Shown here piece after piece: positions 1 to 8,168 of a stretch of 51,961 bases of DNA. Source of the DNA: Lachnospiraceae bacterium (GTDB lineage: Bacteria; Bacillota; Clostridia; Lachnospirales; Lachnospiraceae). The stretch lies in NCBI GenBank assembly GCA_021200475.1, contig JAJQGP010000026.1, positions 1-51,961 on the forward strand, given 5' to 3'. Every line of letters starts with the position of its first letter. The first letter of the stretch is position 1. The translations under genes were made by a program, and so were the position numbers. Under the pieces are notes generated by a model, which had not been told where the DNA came from, searched no databases, and saw nothing but the letters and a program-made list of their open reading frames with translations.

Positions 1-46
1 AGTCAATCGTGGGAAGCATAATAAAATCATTGTTTTTCAGTGTCAT
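1..46 (-). CDS. 5' end of a gene resembling Rpn/PD-(D/E)XK nuclease-family transposases (partial)
   Basis: Only the first 15 codons (MTLKNNDFIMLPTID) lie inside the window. The start ATG is preceded by an AGAGGAG ribosome site six bases away. From memory, the DFIMLPT-D opening is typical of the abundant Lachnospiraceae PD-(D/E)XK nuclease transposases (Rpn family). The rest of the gene lies left of the window, so the assignment rests on a very short match. Confidence 0.45.
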   Translation of the reverse strand, partial: MTLKNNDFIMLPTID

Positions 47-151
47 AACGAATCTCCTCTCTGATATGAACAGCATACCGGAAGGATGTTCTTTCTGTAA
101 TCATATCATTTTTTCTCACGATGGGATAGTACCTAACATTAATATTATAAT

Positions 152-187
152 AAAAAAAGCCGCTGCCAGATAATCTGACAGCGGCCT
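152..187 (-). terminator. Rho-independent terminator of the large surface protein gene
   Basis: On the minus strand a GCCGCTG / CAGCGGC hairpin (positions 159-185) is followed by seven T residues (158-152). It sits about 50 bases past the stop codon of the surface protein gene. Confidence 0.85.
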
Positions 188-236
188 CTGATAAATCTTT
201 ATTGATTGTTCACTTTGTGTTTTCCAGCATTATGAA

Positions 237-3200
237 TTAAGCTGCTGTACCTGCAAACTGACCAGCTACTACGTTGAATGTAACTCCGTCATAGTCATAG
301 GTTCCAGTGTAGTCAGAAGCAAGCTTGCCATCCTTTACAAGGAAGAATGCTCCATCATAGATAACTGCGCCTGAGTAAGCTGCTACCTGGCCATTTACAA
401 GATAGTACCATACACCGTCACCACCGATGGCCGGATCATAGTACCACAGTCCGCTTACTTCATCCATCAGACGGCCATAGCAGAACAGGAATGTAGCTCC
501 GTCATACTCAACCAGTCCGGTTACGGAAGTATCCAGAACGCCGTTTGTCAGATAGAATGCTTCTCCGTCATAGATTGCAACACCAGTATACTGATCCTGA
601 ATCTTGCCGTAAGCCAGCATGTACCATGTGCCATTGTACAGGTTCAGTCCGCTTACCTCTGTGCAAAGAACGCCGTTGGATACGAAATAGTAGCCATCAT
701 TGTACTGCACGATTCCTGAGAAGCTGGTCTTCCATTCATCTGTTACATAGTAGCGATACTCGCCATCCTCAAGATATACACCATTCTTCGATGTGATATC
801 CGGATCATAAGGCGTATCCGCATCTACTCTTCCTGCATATGCAGCGTAAGAAGTGTAATAGTTAAAGGTTCCTGTAATAGAGGTCGGTACGATGACGCAT
901 CCTGTTACAGATACATATGTTGCTGTCAAAGTAACATATCCGCCAGCGCCATTGGTATCCTGAGACTGAATGTCATCAATTGTAATGATCAGACCCTGGC
1001 TCTTCTGTACCAGATGGCTGTTGTCATTGTTGCTATCTCTTGTCAATTCTACTTCATAACCGCACTCTGTACACTTTGTATAAACTCTTACCTGTACGCC
1101 CAGGTTTGTGTCGCCAGTGCTTGTCAGCAGTTCTGTTCCATCAAAATACAGTGTCGTTACACCATTGTTATACGCATCCAGAAGAGACGCATACGTCTTT
1201 CCATCTGATGTGCAGGAGCTGCTTACAGTTCCGTCTACAATCTTTGTTTCAACAAACTCCAGATAAATGGAAGCTGCCTTGTTGACATTTGTCGTATCAT
1301 CTGTATAATCTCCAGTGGTCGAATTGTATGCGCTGGAAATCTCGTTTGTATGAGCAAGTCTCTGGATGGTCTTCTGCTCGGTTGCCGCAAGAAGCTCACC
1401 ACATCTCTGGCATCTGCGTACCTTTGCATAGGAGCCTTCAGACTCGCAGGTAGCTGCTACATACTCTTCTACATATACGCCATCATCTACATGACCCTTA
1501 GCACCAACAGACACGGTCATCGTCTTTGCTACTTCTTTACCGTCGGTTGTGCAGATAAAGTTGATCTTTACGGTACCAGTTGTTGTACAGGTTGAAGTAT
1601 CACTGTCAGTGTCAATTACGACATAATCTGTGATCTTGAAGCCCTGAGATGTTGTTGAACCAAATGCGTTCGCGATATCATCAAGGTAATTCTCCTGAAT
1701 ATACTCTGTTGTTACATTGATGTTGTTTGCCTTCTGTGTCTTAATCCAGCTCTGCAGATCGCTGTATACATACTCAAGATAAGTATGCGTGCCGCTGTGT
1801 GTTGCAGTCTGGTTTGCAATTGTCTCGATGGTGTAATACTTGCAGTTCTGGATGTTTCCAGTAGAGAAGTTGCCGTTCCATACCTGAGTTGTAACACTTT
1901 GTCCATCTACTGTGAAGGTGATGGTCTCAACATGCTTCTCATACAGGTTGTTGCACTTCACGCAGGTGTCGTTCTCACAGGAAGCGCAGCCAACTGCCTT
2001 ACACTGGATTTCCTTTGTATAGGTGATATCCTCATAGCAGGACTTGGTGGTAACAAGCAGGTCACCGTTATCATCATAGGAAACGTTGCACTTGTCCATA
2101 TCTTCCTGGCTGGAGAATACAGCTACCTGTACTTCCATATGATGAGCTGCAATTTCAATCTTCTGCTTTGTACTGGTCGTGCCATTCTGATTGTAATATA
2201 CTACATAATAGTAACCGTCTAAGGAGCAATCCTTCAGTTCTACACTGGTCACTGCCGGAAGTACCGGATAATCTGTTGTAGTTGTGTACAGAGAGGTGGA
2301 CCACTCGTTCGTGTATGTTACACCGCTATATACGATGCTTCCATCGTCACTCGTCATCACCAGCTGATCACCGTCTACAATATATCTTACGCCGTTGATC
2401 CAGTAAGCTGCGATGTTGTAGCTGCCAGCCTCAACGATCTTTACATAAGAACTCTCTGTAGCCGCAACTGTGCAAAGCTGATATACGGTCTCACCGCAGT
2501 TTGCGCAGGTGTACATCTTGTAGTAGTAGCCGTTCTGTGCTGCATTTACCAGAGTCGGTGTGCCGGATACCGTGTAAAGCTCCGGATCGCTGCCCACTAC
2601 ATATCTGCCTGTCTTCTGTCCGTTGCTGTCAACGATGTCGCCAGTAACCTCATTGTTTACCTCATAAAGGTACTCAATGTTAGCGCCGTCCCAGGTTACA
2701 AGCACATCATCACCACTGGACTTGTGTCCAAGCGGGGAAAGCTGCTCTTCGTCTACGATCGTCCAGCTGGTCTCACCGCAGATCGAACACTTAGACTGCG
2801 TCTGAAGGAAACCACCTGCGATGCACATGGTCGCATCTGCAAGTTCGTTACCATTTGCATCCACATAACGGGTGTTTGTGGTTGTTTCCCAAGAATGATC
2901 TGTCAAAGCTGCAAGAGTTTCTGAATACTTTATGGTCTTTTCTGGAGCAGAAGTATGCACGAACTCAAGGGAGATTGTACCTGTTACACCAGTTCCCTTG
3001 CAGGTCGGTGCAGTAAACTTCTTGATAGTCAAAGTACCATTTCCGTCACCAGATACCTGTGTAGCAGTTGTACCGCTGACTGAATACTGATAAGCGTTGA
3101 TCAGAACTCCTGATGCATCATAAGCAGTTACTTTAATAGTTGTGATATTCTGCTTCGTATCAGCATCATCGTATGTAATTTCAAAGGTTGCCGAGTCAAT

Positions 3201-3386
3201 CTCATTGCTTGAACCAGCGTCTACTACAGCCGCTTCATCAGCTGCTTCTTCTGTTTCCGCAACTGTCTCTGTAACTTCCTCCGTCACTGCTTCGGTTGTC
3301 TCTTCAACCGCAGCGGCAGCGACATCTGTCTCTTCCTCCGCATAAACATACGGAGAAAATGCGCTTACAGCCATCAATGCGGACAT
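237..3386 (-). CDS. Large secreted surface protein with CxxC modules and C-terminal aromatic repeats
   Basis: A protein of about 1049 residues read from the first usable ATG. It opens with a hydrophobic stretch ending in YVYA, like the end of a signal peptide, then a Glu/Thr/Ala-rich acidic linker to about residue 60. Scattered CxxC pairs (CSICGE, CANCGE, a CKAVGCASC cluster, CQRCGE, CTECGY) look like small metal-binding or disulfide knuckles of a kind common in Lachnospiraceae exoproteins. The last 200 residues are repeats of the form YDG-x-aromatic-x-x-x-x-G. It is probably a wall-associated or secreted protein of unknown ligand. The reading frame continues upstream to an ATG at 3440 but is broken there by an in-frame TAG (3425-3423), and the present start lacks the charged signal-peptide n-region. 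Expression and export are therefore uncertain. No convincing promoter was seen in the shared divergent region. Confidence 0.75.
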   Translation of the reverse strand: MSALMAVSAFSPYVYAEEETDVAAAAVEETTEAVTEEVTETVAETEEAADEAAVVDAGSSNEIDSATFEITYDDADTKQNITTIKVTAYDASGVLINAYQYSVSGTTATQVSGDGNGTLTIKKFTAPTCKGTGVTGTISLEFVHTSAPEKTIKYSETLAALTDHSWETTTNTRYVDANGNELADATMCIAGGFLQTQSKCSICGETSWTIVDEEQLSPLGHKSSGDDVLVTWDGANIEYLYEVNNEVTGDIVDSNGQKTGRYVVGSDPELYTVSGTPTLVNAAQNGYYYKMYTCANCGETVYQLCTVAATESSYVKIVEAGSYNIAAYWINGVRYIVDGDQLVMTSDDGSIVYSGVTYTNEWSTSLYTTTTDYPVLPAVTSVELKDCSLDGYYYVVYYNQNGTTSTKQKIEIAAHHMEVQVAVFSSQEDMDKCNVSYDDNGDLLVTTKSCYEDITYTKEIQCKAVGCASCENDTCVKCNNLYEKHVETITFTVDGQSVTTQVWNGNFSTGNIQNCKYYTIETIANQTATHSGTHTYLEYVYSDLQSWIKTQKANNINVTTEYIQENYLDDIANAFGSTTSQGFKITDYVVIDTDSDTSTCTTTGTVKINFICTTDGKEVAKTMTVSVGAKGHVDDGVYVEEYVAATCESEGSYAKVRRCQRCGELLAATEQKTIQRLAHTNEISSAYNSTTGDYTDDTTNVNKAASIYLEFVETKIVDGTVSSSCTSDGKTYASLLDAYNNGVTTLYFDGTELLTSTGDTNLGVQVRVYTKCTECGYEVELTRDSNNDNSHLVQKSQGLIITIDDIQSQDTNGAGGYVTLTATYVSVTGCVIVPTSITGTFNYYTSYAAYAGRVDADTPYDPDITSKNGVYLEDGEYRYYVTDEWKTSFSGIVQYNDGYYFVSNGVLCTEVSGLNLYNGTWYMLAYGKIQDQYTGVAIYDGEAFYLTNGVLDTSVTGLVEYDGATFLFCYGRLMDEVSGLWYYDPAIGGDGVWYYLVNGQVAAYSGAVIYDGAFFLVKDGKLASDYTGTYDYDGVTFNVVAGQFAGTAA

Positions 3387-3430
3387 GGCAAGAGCTGCAA
3401 GCTTGGTTCTTTTTAGTTCATACTAAATGG

Positions 3431-3475
3431 ATTTGCTCATTTTTCTTTGAAAATTTCGGCCCATTTGCTCGTTTT
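3431..3475. repeat. Two 13-bp direct repeats between the surface gene and the recombinase
   Basis: ATTTGCTCATTTT (3431-3443) and ATTTGCTCGTTTT (3463-3475) are spaced 32 bp start to start and differ at one base. On the minus strand the first copy contains the ATG of the amber-interrupted upstream start of the surface gene. They could be arm-type binding or recombination sites for the adjacent recombinase, but this is inference. Confidence 0.4.
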
Positions 3476-3531
3476 GTGTCTGGTATGTGTCCGACAAATT
3501 CGTTGTTATTGAAACCAGCCACCGCATTTTG

Positions 3532-3540
3532 TGGTATACT
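3532..3540 (+). promoter_or_regulatory. Extended -10 promoter of the tyrosine recombinase
   Basis: TGG-TATACT forms an extended -10 (TGnTATACT) 38 bp before the recombinase ATG. No -35 with 17-bp spacing is obvious; a TTGAAA lies 20 bp upstream. Confidence 0.45.
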
Positions 3541-3577
3541 TTTAGCTATGAATCATTTATAGAAAGGAAGCTGTTTT

Positions 3578-4756
3578 ATGCCAAAGAGAAAACGCTTTCC
3601 CCGTCTTCCAAACAAATACGGAAGCATTCGTTATCTGGGAGAAAATCGAAGAAATTGCTATGCGGTCCATCCGCCGGCATTAAAAAAAGATGAACAGGGA
3701 CGATACCTGCGTCCGCCAGCGCTATGCTATGTCGACGACTGGTACGTGGGATTTGCCGTGCTGAACGCATACCACGCCGGCACGTATAAGCCAGGCGATG
3801 AGCTGCAGTTTAAGACCTATCGGGACGCTTCTGAAGCGGACTTAGATGCATTCTGCAGCCGAATACTCGCCGATTTTACAGCACAGTTACATAAAAACGA
3901 AAAGGATAAAAATAAAACCGAAGATACCCTGACCTTTTCAGAGGTATATGAACTCTTTTTCACCTGGAAATATGGGGACAAGGCCGCAAAAAAGCTTTCA
4001 AAGCAATCGGCTCACAGTGCGCGGACAGCCTTTCACAATTGTCACGCGCTGCATGACAGACCTTTTCGTGACATTACGCTTGCTGAACTGCAAAAGTGTC
4101 TGGATGACTGTCCGCTGAAAAAAGCCAGTCTCGAAAATATCATGAATCTGTTAAAACAAATGTATAAGTTTGCCGAGCCGAGAGATCTTTGCAACCGAAA
4201 TTACGCGCAATATCTCATGCTTCCGGATGCAGAAGACGATGAACATGGTATTCCCTTTTCGGATGAAGAGCTGGCAATTCTCTGGCAGCATAAGACAGAC
4301 GTGAACGCGGAACTGGCTCTGATTATGTGCTATTCCGGCTTCCGAATATCCGCTTATGCCAAGATGGAGGTAAATATAACCGACTGGTATTTTAAAGGCG
4401 GCGTGAAAACAGCGGCAAGCAAAAATCGGATTGTCCCCATCCATAGTGCCATCCAGCCTCTTGTAGTCGATTGCTTGAAGCGGAACGGCGGACGCCTGGT
4501 AACGGTCTCCAATGATACGATTCGCAATGGTCTCTACAAAGTCCTGGAAACTCTCGGAATTGCCCGCCATACACCACACGACTGCCGGCACACATTTTCC
4601 CGCCTGTGCGAAAAGTACAGCGTCAGCGAGTCTGATCGGAAAAGGATGCTCGGACACTCTTTTGGAAGCGATATCACAAATGGCGTCTATGGCCACAGGA
4701 CGGTTGAAGACCTGCGGTCAGAAATCGAAAAAATCAAGGTTCCTGTCTGTGACTAG
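3578..4756 (+). CDS. Tyrosine-type site-specific recombinase/integrase
   Basis: A 392-residue protein with an N-terminal integrase-like region, a SAM-like core-binding domain (about 110-210) and a C-terminal catalytic domain. The catalytic set is visible: Arg256 in SGFRISAY, His334-x-x-Arg337 in HDCRH, His360 in LGHSFG and the nucleophile Tyr371 in NGVYGH. The family cuts and rejoins DNA through a 3'-phosphotyrosine. The start is set by AAAGGAAG nine bases before the ATG. No excisionase, relaxase, phage genes or tRNA attachment site are next to it, so it is not obviously part of an intact element. It lies head-to-head with a large surface protein whose 5' end is damaged. A role in DNA inversion or phase switching of that gene is possible but unproven; it may equally be a relic of an integrated element. 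Confidence 0.9.
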   Translation: MPKRKRFPRLPNKYGSIRYLGENRRNCYAVHPPALKKDEQGRYLRPPALCYVDDWYVGFAVLNAYHAGTYKPGDELQFKTYRDASEADLDAFCSRILADFTAQLHKNEKDKNKTEDTLTFSEVYELFFTWKYGDKAAKKLSKQSAHSARTAFHNCHALHDRPFRDITLAELQKCLDDCPLKKASLENIMNLLKQMYKFAEPRDLCNRNYAQYLMLPDAEDDEHGIPFSDEELAILWQHKTDVNAELALIMCYSGFRISAYAKMEVNITDWYFKGGVKTAASKNRIVPIHSAIQPLVVDCLKRNGGRLVTVSNDTIRNGLYKVLETLGIARHTPHDCRHTFSRLCEKYSVSESDRKRMLGHSFGSDITNGVYGHRTVEDLRSEIEKIKVPVCD

Positions 4757-4836
4757 CTTGTGACTATTAATTCCGAAAACCGCATCCATGCATCCTGTAG
4801 CTTCCCGCAAAAATTCCTTCCTTATATTATATTTAT

Positions 4837-4867
4837 ATAGGGCAGGGGAAGAATTCTCCCTGCCCTA
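4837..4867. terminator. Hairpin between convergent recombinase and hicB genes
   Basis: ATAGGGCAGGG / CCCTGCCCTAT forms a strong 11-bp stem around GAAGAATTCT-type loop bases between two convergent genes. T-tracts are weak on both sides, so this is a likely rather than classical bidirectional terminator. Confidence 0.6.
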
Positions 4868-4878
4868 TGTATTGGTTT

Positions 4879-5172
4879 CTACAGTGCCATCACTTTTTCA
4901 TGCATCTTCTTATACCAGATAGTATCACAGGAAATATACTTTACAAATTCTCTTTTTCCCAACACAACTTCCTCCGCTCTTGAAGCTCTGGGAATTTTAC
5001 TTCCGGCTTCTTCTTCGTCATAAAGGCAAAATGCAAGAACATCTTCTGCCATCATAATGGCATCCTCCAGATTATCTCCACAGGTATAACATCCATCAAT
5101 ATCTGGGAAATTCACGGAATAACGTCCTTTTTCTTCTGGAGTAAAAATTGCTGGATATCTATACTTTGCCAA
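4879..5172 (-). CDS. hicB: HicB-family antitoxin
   Basis: A 97-residue protein with the N-terminal HicB fold (YPAIFTPEEKGRYSVNFPDIDG, a degenerate RNase H-like fold) and the usual CxTCGDN-x-EDA segment before a helical tail. HicB binds and neutralises the HicA mRNA interferase and usually represses its own operon. The start codon is TTG, placed seven bases after GGGAGG, and only one base separates it from the hicA stop codon, so translation is coupled. The C-terminus lacks an obvious helix-turn-helix or ribbon-helix-helix; autoregulation is inferred from the family. Confidence 0.88.
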   Translation of the reverse strand: MAKYRYPAIFTPEEKGRYSVNFPDIDGCYTCGDNLEDAIMMAEDVLAFCLYDEEEAGSKIPRASRAEEVVLGKREFVKYISCDTIWYKKMHEKVMAL

Positions 5173-5173
5173 T

Positions 5174-5371
5174 TTAATTTCCTCCCTTTCTTACACCAGC
5201 ATCTTTCAAAATACGGATCACAGTGCCTGTTGGAATTTCTTTGCTTACATGCCTCGGAATTCTAAAAAACTTTCTGGTATTATAGCTAAACCACTTGTCA
5301 TGCTCCGCACCATGTTCTACAAAATAGCAATTGTTGCACTTTAGCAGCCGGATCAATTCAGATGTCTTCAA
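5174..5371 (-). CDS. hicA: HicA-family mRNA interferase toxin
   Basis: A 65-residue protein of typical HicA length. It has the double-stranded-RNA-binding-like pattern: MKTSELIRLLK opening, a central CYFVEHGAEHDKW segment carrying the likely catalytic histidine, and a closing I-P-x-GTVxRILKDAG helix. HicA cleaves mRNA independently of the ribosome in this family. Translation appears to start at TTG (5371), because ATG triplets just upstream run straight into stops. A near-consensus promoter lies 25 bp upstream. Together with hicB it forms a complete type II toxin-antitoxin operon. Confidence 0.88.
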   Translation of the reverse strand: MKTSELIRLLKCNNCYFVEHGAEHDKWFSYNTRKFFRIPRHVSKEIPTGTVIRILKDAGVRKGGN

Positions 5372-5393
5372 ACCGCCATCACATCTCTTTCAT

Positions 5394-5422
5394 ATTATAA
5401 TTTTCATTGTCCCCCTTGTCAA
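5394..5422 (-). promoter_or_regulatory. Promoter of hicAB
   Basis: Minus-strand TTGACA (5422-5417), a 17-bp spacer and TATAAT (5399-5394) form a full consensus sigma-A promoter 23 bp upstream of hicA. Confidence 0.85.
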
Positions 5423-5449
5423 CGCAGGTTTTGCAAATAGGGAAACATG

Positions 5450-5935
5450 TCACTCTTCCAACATCGTATTGATCCGTCTGAATTTATGCTTGTCCAGCTT
5501 TTCCAGATCCTCCCAGATTGTCCCCGCTATCTCCGCGAGTACACAATCCCCAAAAGCGATCTGTCCGCCATAAATACACAATCCCTCCGCAATGGCTTCC
5601 TGTGCTTCCCGAAATTCCTCAAAATGCTCATCGCCCTCACAAAAGTCCTTTTGTACATCAATCCCATACCGGGCGCAGAACAGCTGTGCCAGTTCTTCTC
5701 GGTTGCCTGCCTGTTTTTTGCCAAAGAAAACCGGTCCAAGCACGTCAAAAAGAAGCTGCTTCTGGTACTCGATCAGCTCTCCTTCTTCACACGCTACCAG
5801 ATAATCGCTGGCCGGTGCTTTCTTTTGTCCCCGATTTGCTGCACTTTCTGGAAAATTTGATACGGCGCTTTGCCCGATTGATTTTTTTTCACTCTGACTC
5901 TGATTCAGTTCTATTTTTTTCCACTCGACAGCCAT
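5450..5935 (-). CDS. Uncharacterised cytoplasmic protein
   Basis: About 161 residues from the ATG at 5935, which follows GGGTGG by five bases; upstream starts at 5968 (ATG) and 5986 (GTG) are in frame. The protein is acidic and helical, with no signal peptide or membrane segment. After a low-complexity Ser/Gln/Lys-rich N-terminal third it has a compact region with aromatic and acidic residues and a C-terminal LEKLDKHKFRRINTMLEE helix. I recognise no family. A good promoter about 210 bp upstream and a position just behind the hicAB promoter suggest an independent single-gene unit. Confidence 0.6.
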   Translation of the reverse strand: MAVEWKKIELNQSQSEKKSIGQSAVSNFPESAANRGQKKAPASDYLVACEEGELIEYQKQLLFDVLGPVFFGKKQAGNREELAQLFCARYGIDVQKDFCEGDEHFEEFREAQEAIAEGLCIYGGQIAFGDCVLAEIAGTIWEDLEKLDKHKFRRINTMLEE

Positions 5936-6145
5936 ATCTACCACCCGTTCTTCCCCAGCGGTGAGCATGAACCTGCCTGTCAGCACAGTCTGACCTCTGA
6001 CGCACGGAATCCGTACAAGGCAGAAACGGTAAGTTCACAAATATGCCTTATGAGTATAAGCATTGAGAGAAACGAAAAGACTCATGGTACACCGTTTCTC
6101 TTTCTGTGAAGCGAAGTTTTCTAGAATTCACATAAACACATTCAT

Positions 6146-6174
6146 ATACTATATTATTGTATTCATAATGTCAA
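6146..6174 (-). promoter_or_regulatory. Promoter for the uncharacterised gene ending at 5450
   Basis: Minus-strand TTGACA (6174-6169), 17-bp spacer, TAGTAT (6151-6146). It leaves a leader of roughly 200 bases before the coding start. The leader contains GAGAAACG and CGTTTCTC segments around 6065-6100 that can pair into a hairpin. Confidence 0.7.
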
Positions 6175-6269
6175 CAACTTTTTTGTCATCTCACAGATGC
6201 TTTTTTACATGTTTTTTGAATCTCATTTTAGCAGACAGTTGCTGTATAATAAATCTATAACCTGCAGCC

Positions 6270-6324
6270 ATTCAAAACAGCACCGCAGGTCTGCGCTTAG
6301 TGACATCTGCGATGCTGTTCTGCA
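6270..6324. repeat. Family A palindromic intergenic repeat (short copy)
   Basis: ATTCAAAACAGCA at the left and TGCTGTTCTGCA at the right are inverted, enclosing a GCAGGTCTGCGCTTAG core. The same terminal motifs recur at 10936-11099, 14650-14707 and 47322-47422. Confidence 0.6.
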
Positions 6325-6361
6325 CGGTTATTAAATTTTCTATCATGCCCTCTCCTTCAAC

Positions 6362-6393
6362 CGGACAGGGAAAAAATCCGCTCTCCCTGTCCG
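6362..6393. terminator. Hairpin downstream of the cytidylate-kinase-like gene
   Basis: CGGACAGGG / CCCTGTCCG can form a 9-bp stem 17 bases past the stop codon at 6410. There is no T-tract after the stem, so terminator function is only suggested. Confidence 0.4.
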
Positions 6394-6409
6394 TTACGCT
6401 TGTGCTTCT

Positions 6410-7048
6410 TTATTCATTCGGAAGCTTCCCGAAACGGATCCGAATATAGGCTTCGATCGCAGTCATTACGCCATCAAACCCCAATCGCTGACTGTTCAGG
6501 CACAGGTCGTAGTTTCTCGCATCATTCCACTTGTTTCCGGTGTAATAATTATAGAAGTCGCTGCGGGTTTTGTCCGTTTTTTCCACAAACCGCTCCGCCT
6601 CGTCCGGGCGGCAGGCACAGCGTTCGATCGCCTGACGGATGCAGTACGCACGCGGCGCGTGGACAAAAACGCTGACAAGTCCCTCATGATCTTTGAGGAC
6701 ATAATCCGCAGCGCGTCCAATGATGACACAGGATTCCCGCTCTGCAAGATCGCGGATGATTTTCGCCTGATAATTAAAGAGGTTATGGTCACTGATAAAT
6801 TCTTCACTTGACGGCGAGATCAGGCGTCCCTTGTACTCACCTTTTGTTTTTTCGAAAAGCGGGGCGCGTTTCAGCTTTTCATCTTTCTCATAAAACAGGG
6901 CTTCATTAATCCCGCTTTCGTCAGAAGCCATCCGAATGACTTCCTTATCATAGCATTTCACCCCCAGATCCTTTGCCAGCATCTGGCCGACTGTTTTTCC
7001 GCCGCTGCCGAATTGACGCGCGATTGTTATGACTATGTTCTGGCTCAT
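6410..7048 (-). CDS. Cytidylate kinase-like family protein
   Basis: 212 residues from the ATG at 7048, chosen because GAGGTGCGGAG precedes it; a longer frame reaches 7081. The N-terminus ITIARQFGSGGKTVGQ is a P-loop of the variant found in the cytidylate-kinase-like (AAA_26-type) family, and CVIIGRAADYVL matches the second strand of that fold. Canonical Cmk proteins carry GxxGxGKGT, so this is a paralogous group of unknown substrate, widespread in Clostridia. It has no membrane segment. It stands alone, with two strong hairpins separating it from the liv operon. Confidence 0.8.
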   Translation of the reverse strand: MSQNIVITIARQFGSGGKTVGQMLAKDLGVKCYDKEVIRMASDESGINEALFYEKDEKLKRAPLFEKTKGEYKGRLISPSSEEFISDHNLFNYQAKIIRDLAERESCVIIGRAADYVLKDHEGLVSVFVHAPRAYCIRQAIERCACRPDEAERFVEKTDKTRSDFYNYYTGNKWNDARNYDLCLNSQRLGFDGVMTAIEAYIRIRFGKLPNE

Positions 7049-7201
7049 ACTCCGCACCTCTCTTTCTTTCTCGGATCGCATTAATTTTCTGACTATTTTG
7101 AAATGTTTCCCGAAATTTGTTTTGTATTTCTTATTTTTTTCTTTAGTGTAACATTTCTTTGGGAATATGGCAAGTTATTTTTGCATAAAATCCCCCGGAG
7201 G

Positions 7202-7249
7202 TTTTTTGTCCAATAGGGAAGTTCGGAGAACTTTCCTATTGGACAAAAA
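7202..7249. terminator. Long near-perfect hairpin, likely bidirectional terminator
   Basis: GTCCAATAGGGAAGTTC and GAACTTTCCTATTGGAC pair over 17 bp with a single G-T wobble around a three-base GGA loop. T5/A5 tracts flank both sides, so both strands read as terminator-like. Confidence 0.75.
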
Positions 7250-7269
7250 GGGCACCCAAACGGGTGCCT
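7244..7269 (-). terminator. Terminator of the liv operon
   Basis: Minus-strand GGCACCC-GTTT-GGGTGCC stem (7268-7251) followed by CTTTTT, 18 bases after the livF stop. Confidence 0.88.
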
Positions 7270-7286
7270 TATGTTACTGATCCTGA

Positions 7287-7997
7287 TTACTCGCCCAGAT
7301 ATGCTTTCTTGATCGATTCATCGTCCATCAGGTCTGTTGCCCTGCCCTCCTGGACGATTTTACCAGTCTCGAGCACGTAGGCGCGGTCAGCGATCCCGAG
7401 CGCTTTTTTGGCGTTCTGTTCAACCAGAAGCACTGTCGTACCGCTTGCGCTCACGCTCTGAATAATATCGAAAATTTCATTTACGAGAATCGGGGACAAC
7501 CCCATCGACGGCTCGTCCATCACAATGATACGCGGATTTGACATAAGCGCGCGCCCCATCGCCAGCATCTGCTGCTCTCCACCGGAAAGCGTTCCTGCGA
7601 TCTGGTTCTTGCGTTCCTCCAGACGGGGAAAGCGCTTATACACTTTTTCGAGGCTCTCTTCGATTTCATTTTTATCTGAACGCGAATACGCGCCCATTTT
7701 CAGATTCTGGTATACGGTCAGCTGAGAAAATACCCGGCGGCCCTCCGGCACATGTGCCATCCCCATTCTTACAATCTTATGAGCCGGAGTCTTGGTAATA
7801 TCCTGCCCCTCAAAAATAACATGCCCCTTTTTCGGCGTAATCAGGCCTGTAATCGTATGCAGAATCGTGGTCTTTCCGGCGCCGTTCGCTCCAATCAGCG
7901 CGATGATCTCTCCCTCATTGACCTCGAAAGAAATCCCCTTGATCGCCTGAATCACGCCATAGAACACTTCCAGGTCCTTTACTTCAAGCATCGCCAT
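7287..7997 (-). CDS. livF: Branched-chain amino acid ABC transporter, ATP-binding protein LivF
   Basis: 236 residues, the usual LivF length. It shows the Walker A GANGAGKTT, Q-loop, ABC signature LSGGEQQ, Walker B IIVMDEPSMGL and the switch histidine-equivalent region (LLVEQNAKKAL, with Gln-Asn after Glu as in LivF). With LivG it forms the cytoplasmic ATPase dimer that powers import of leucine, isoleucine, valine or related amino acids. It is the last gene of livK-livH-livM-livG-livF, 171 bp after livG, and is followed at once by a strong terminator. Confidence 0.95.
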   Translation of the reverse strand: MAMLEVKDLEVFYGVIQAIKGISFEVNEGEIIALIGANGAGKTTILHTITGLITPKKGHVIFEGQDITKTPAHKIVRMGMAHVPEGRRVFSQLTVYQNLKMGAYSRSDKNEIEESLEKVYKRFPRLEERKNQIAGTLSGGEQQMLAMGRALMSNPRIIVMDEPSMGLSPILVNEIFDIIQSVSASGTTVLLVEQNAKKALGIADRAYVLETGKIVQEGRATDLMDDESIKKAYLGE

Positions 7998-8168
7998 TAT
8001 GCTCTTCTCCTTCCTTCTGTGTAACCGGCCTCCAAAGATCCATTACACCGGCCTTATCCCGCCTGCTTTCTACCCTCACAGGATCCCCCGAAGCAAAAAT
8101 ACCTTTCTCCCCGGCAAACCGGAATCCTGTATTTGCATATCAGCAAACAAAACCATACCGACGTTTCA

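Noticed and set aside
3142..3345. Ser/Val/Ala-rich plus-strand frame
   Set aside because: Mirror of the Glu/Thr/Ala-rich linker of the surface protein on the minus strand.
3578..4756. Recombinase as part of an intact prophage or integrative element
   Set aside because: No relaxase, capsid, excisionase, replication gene, tRNA target or paired att sites were seen within the window.
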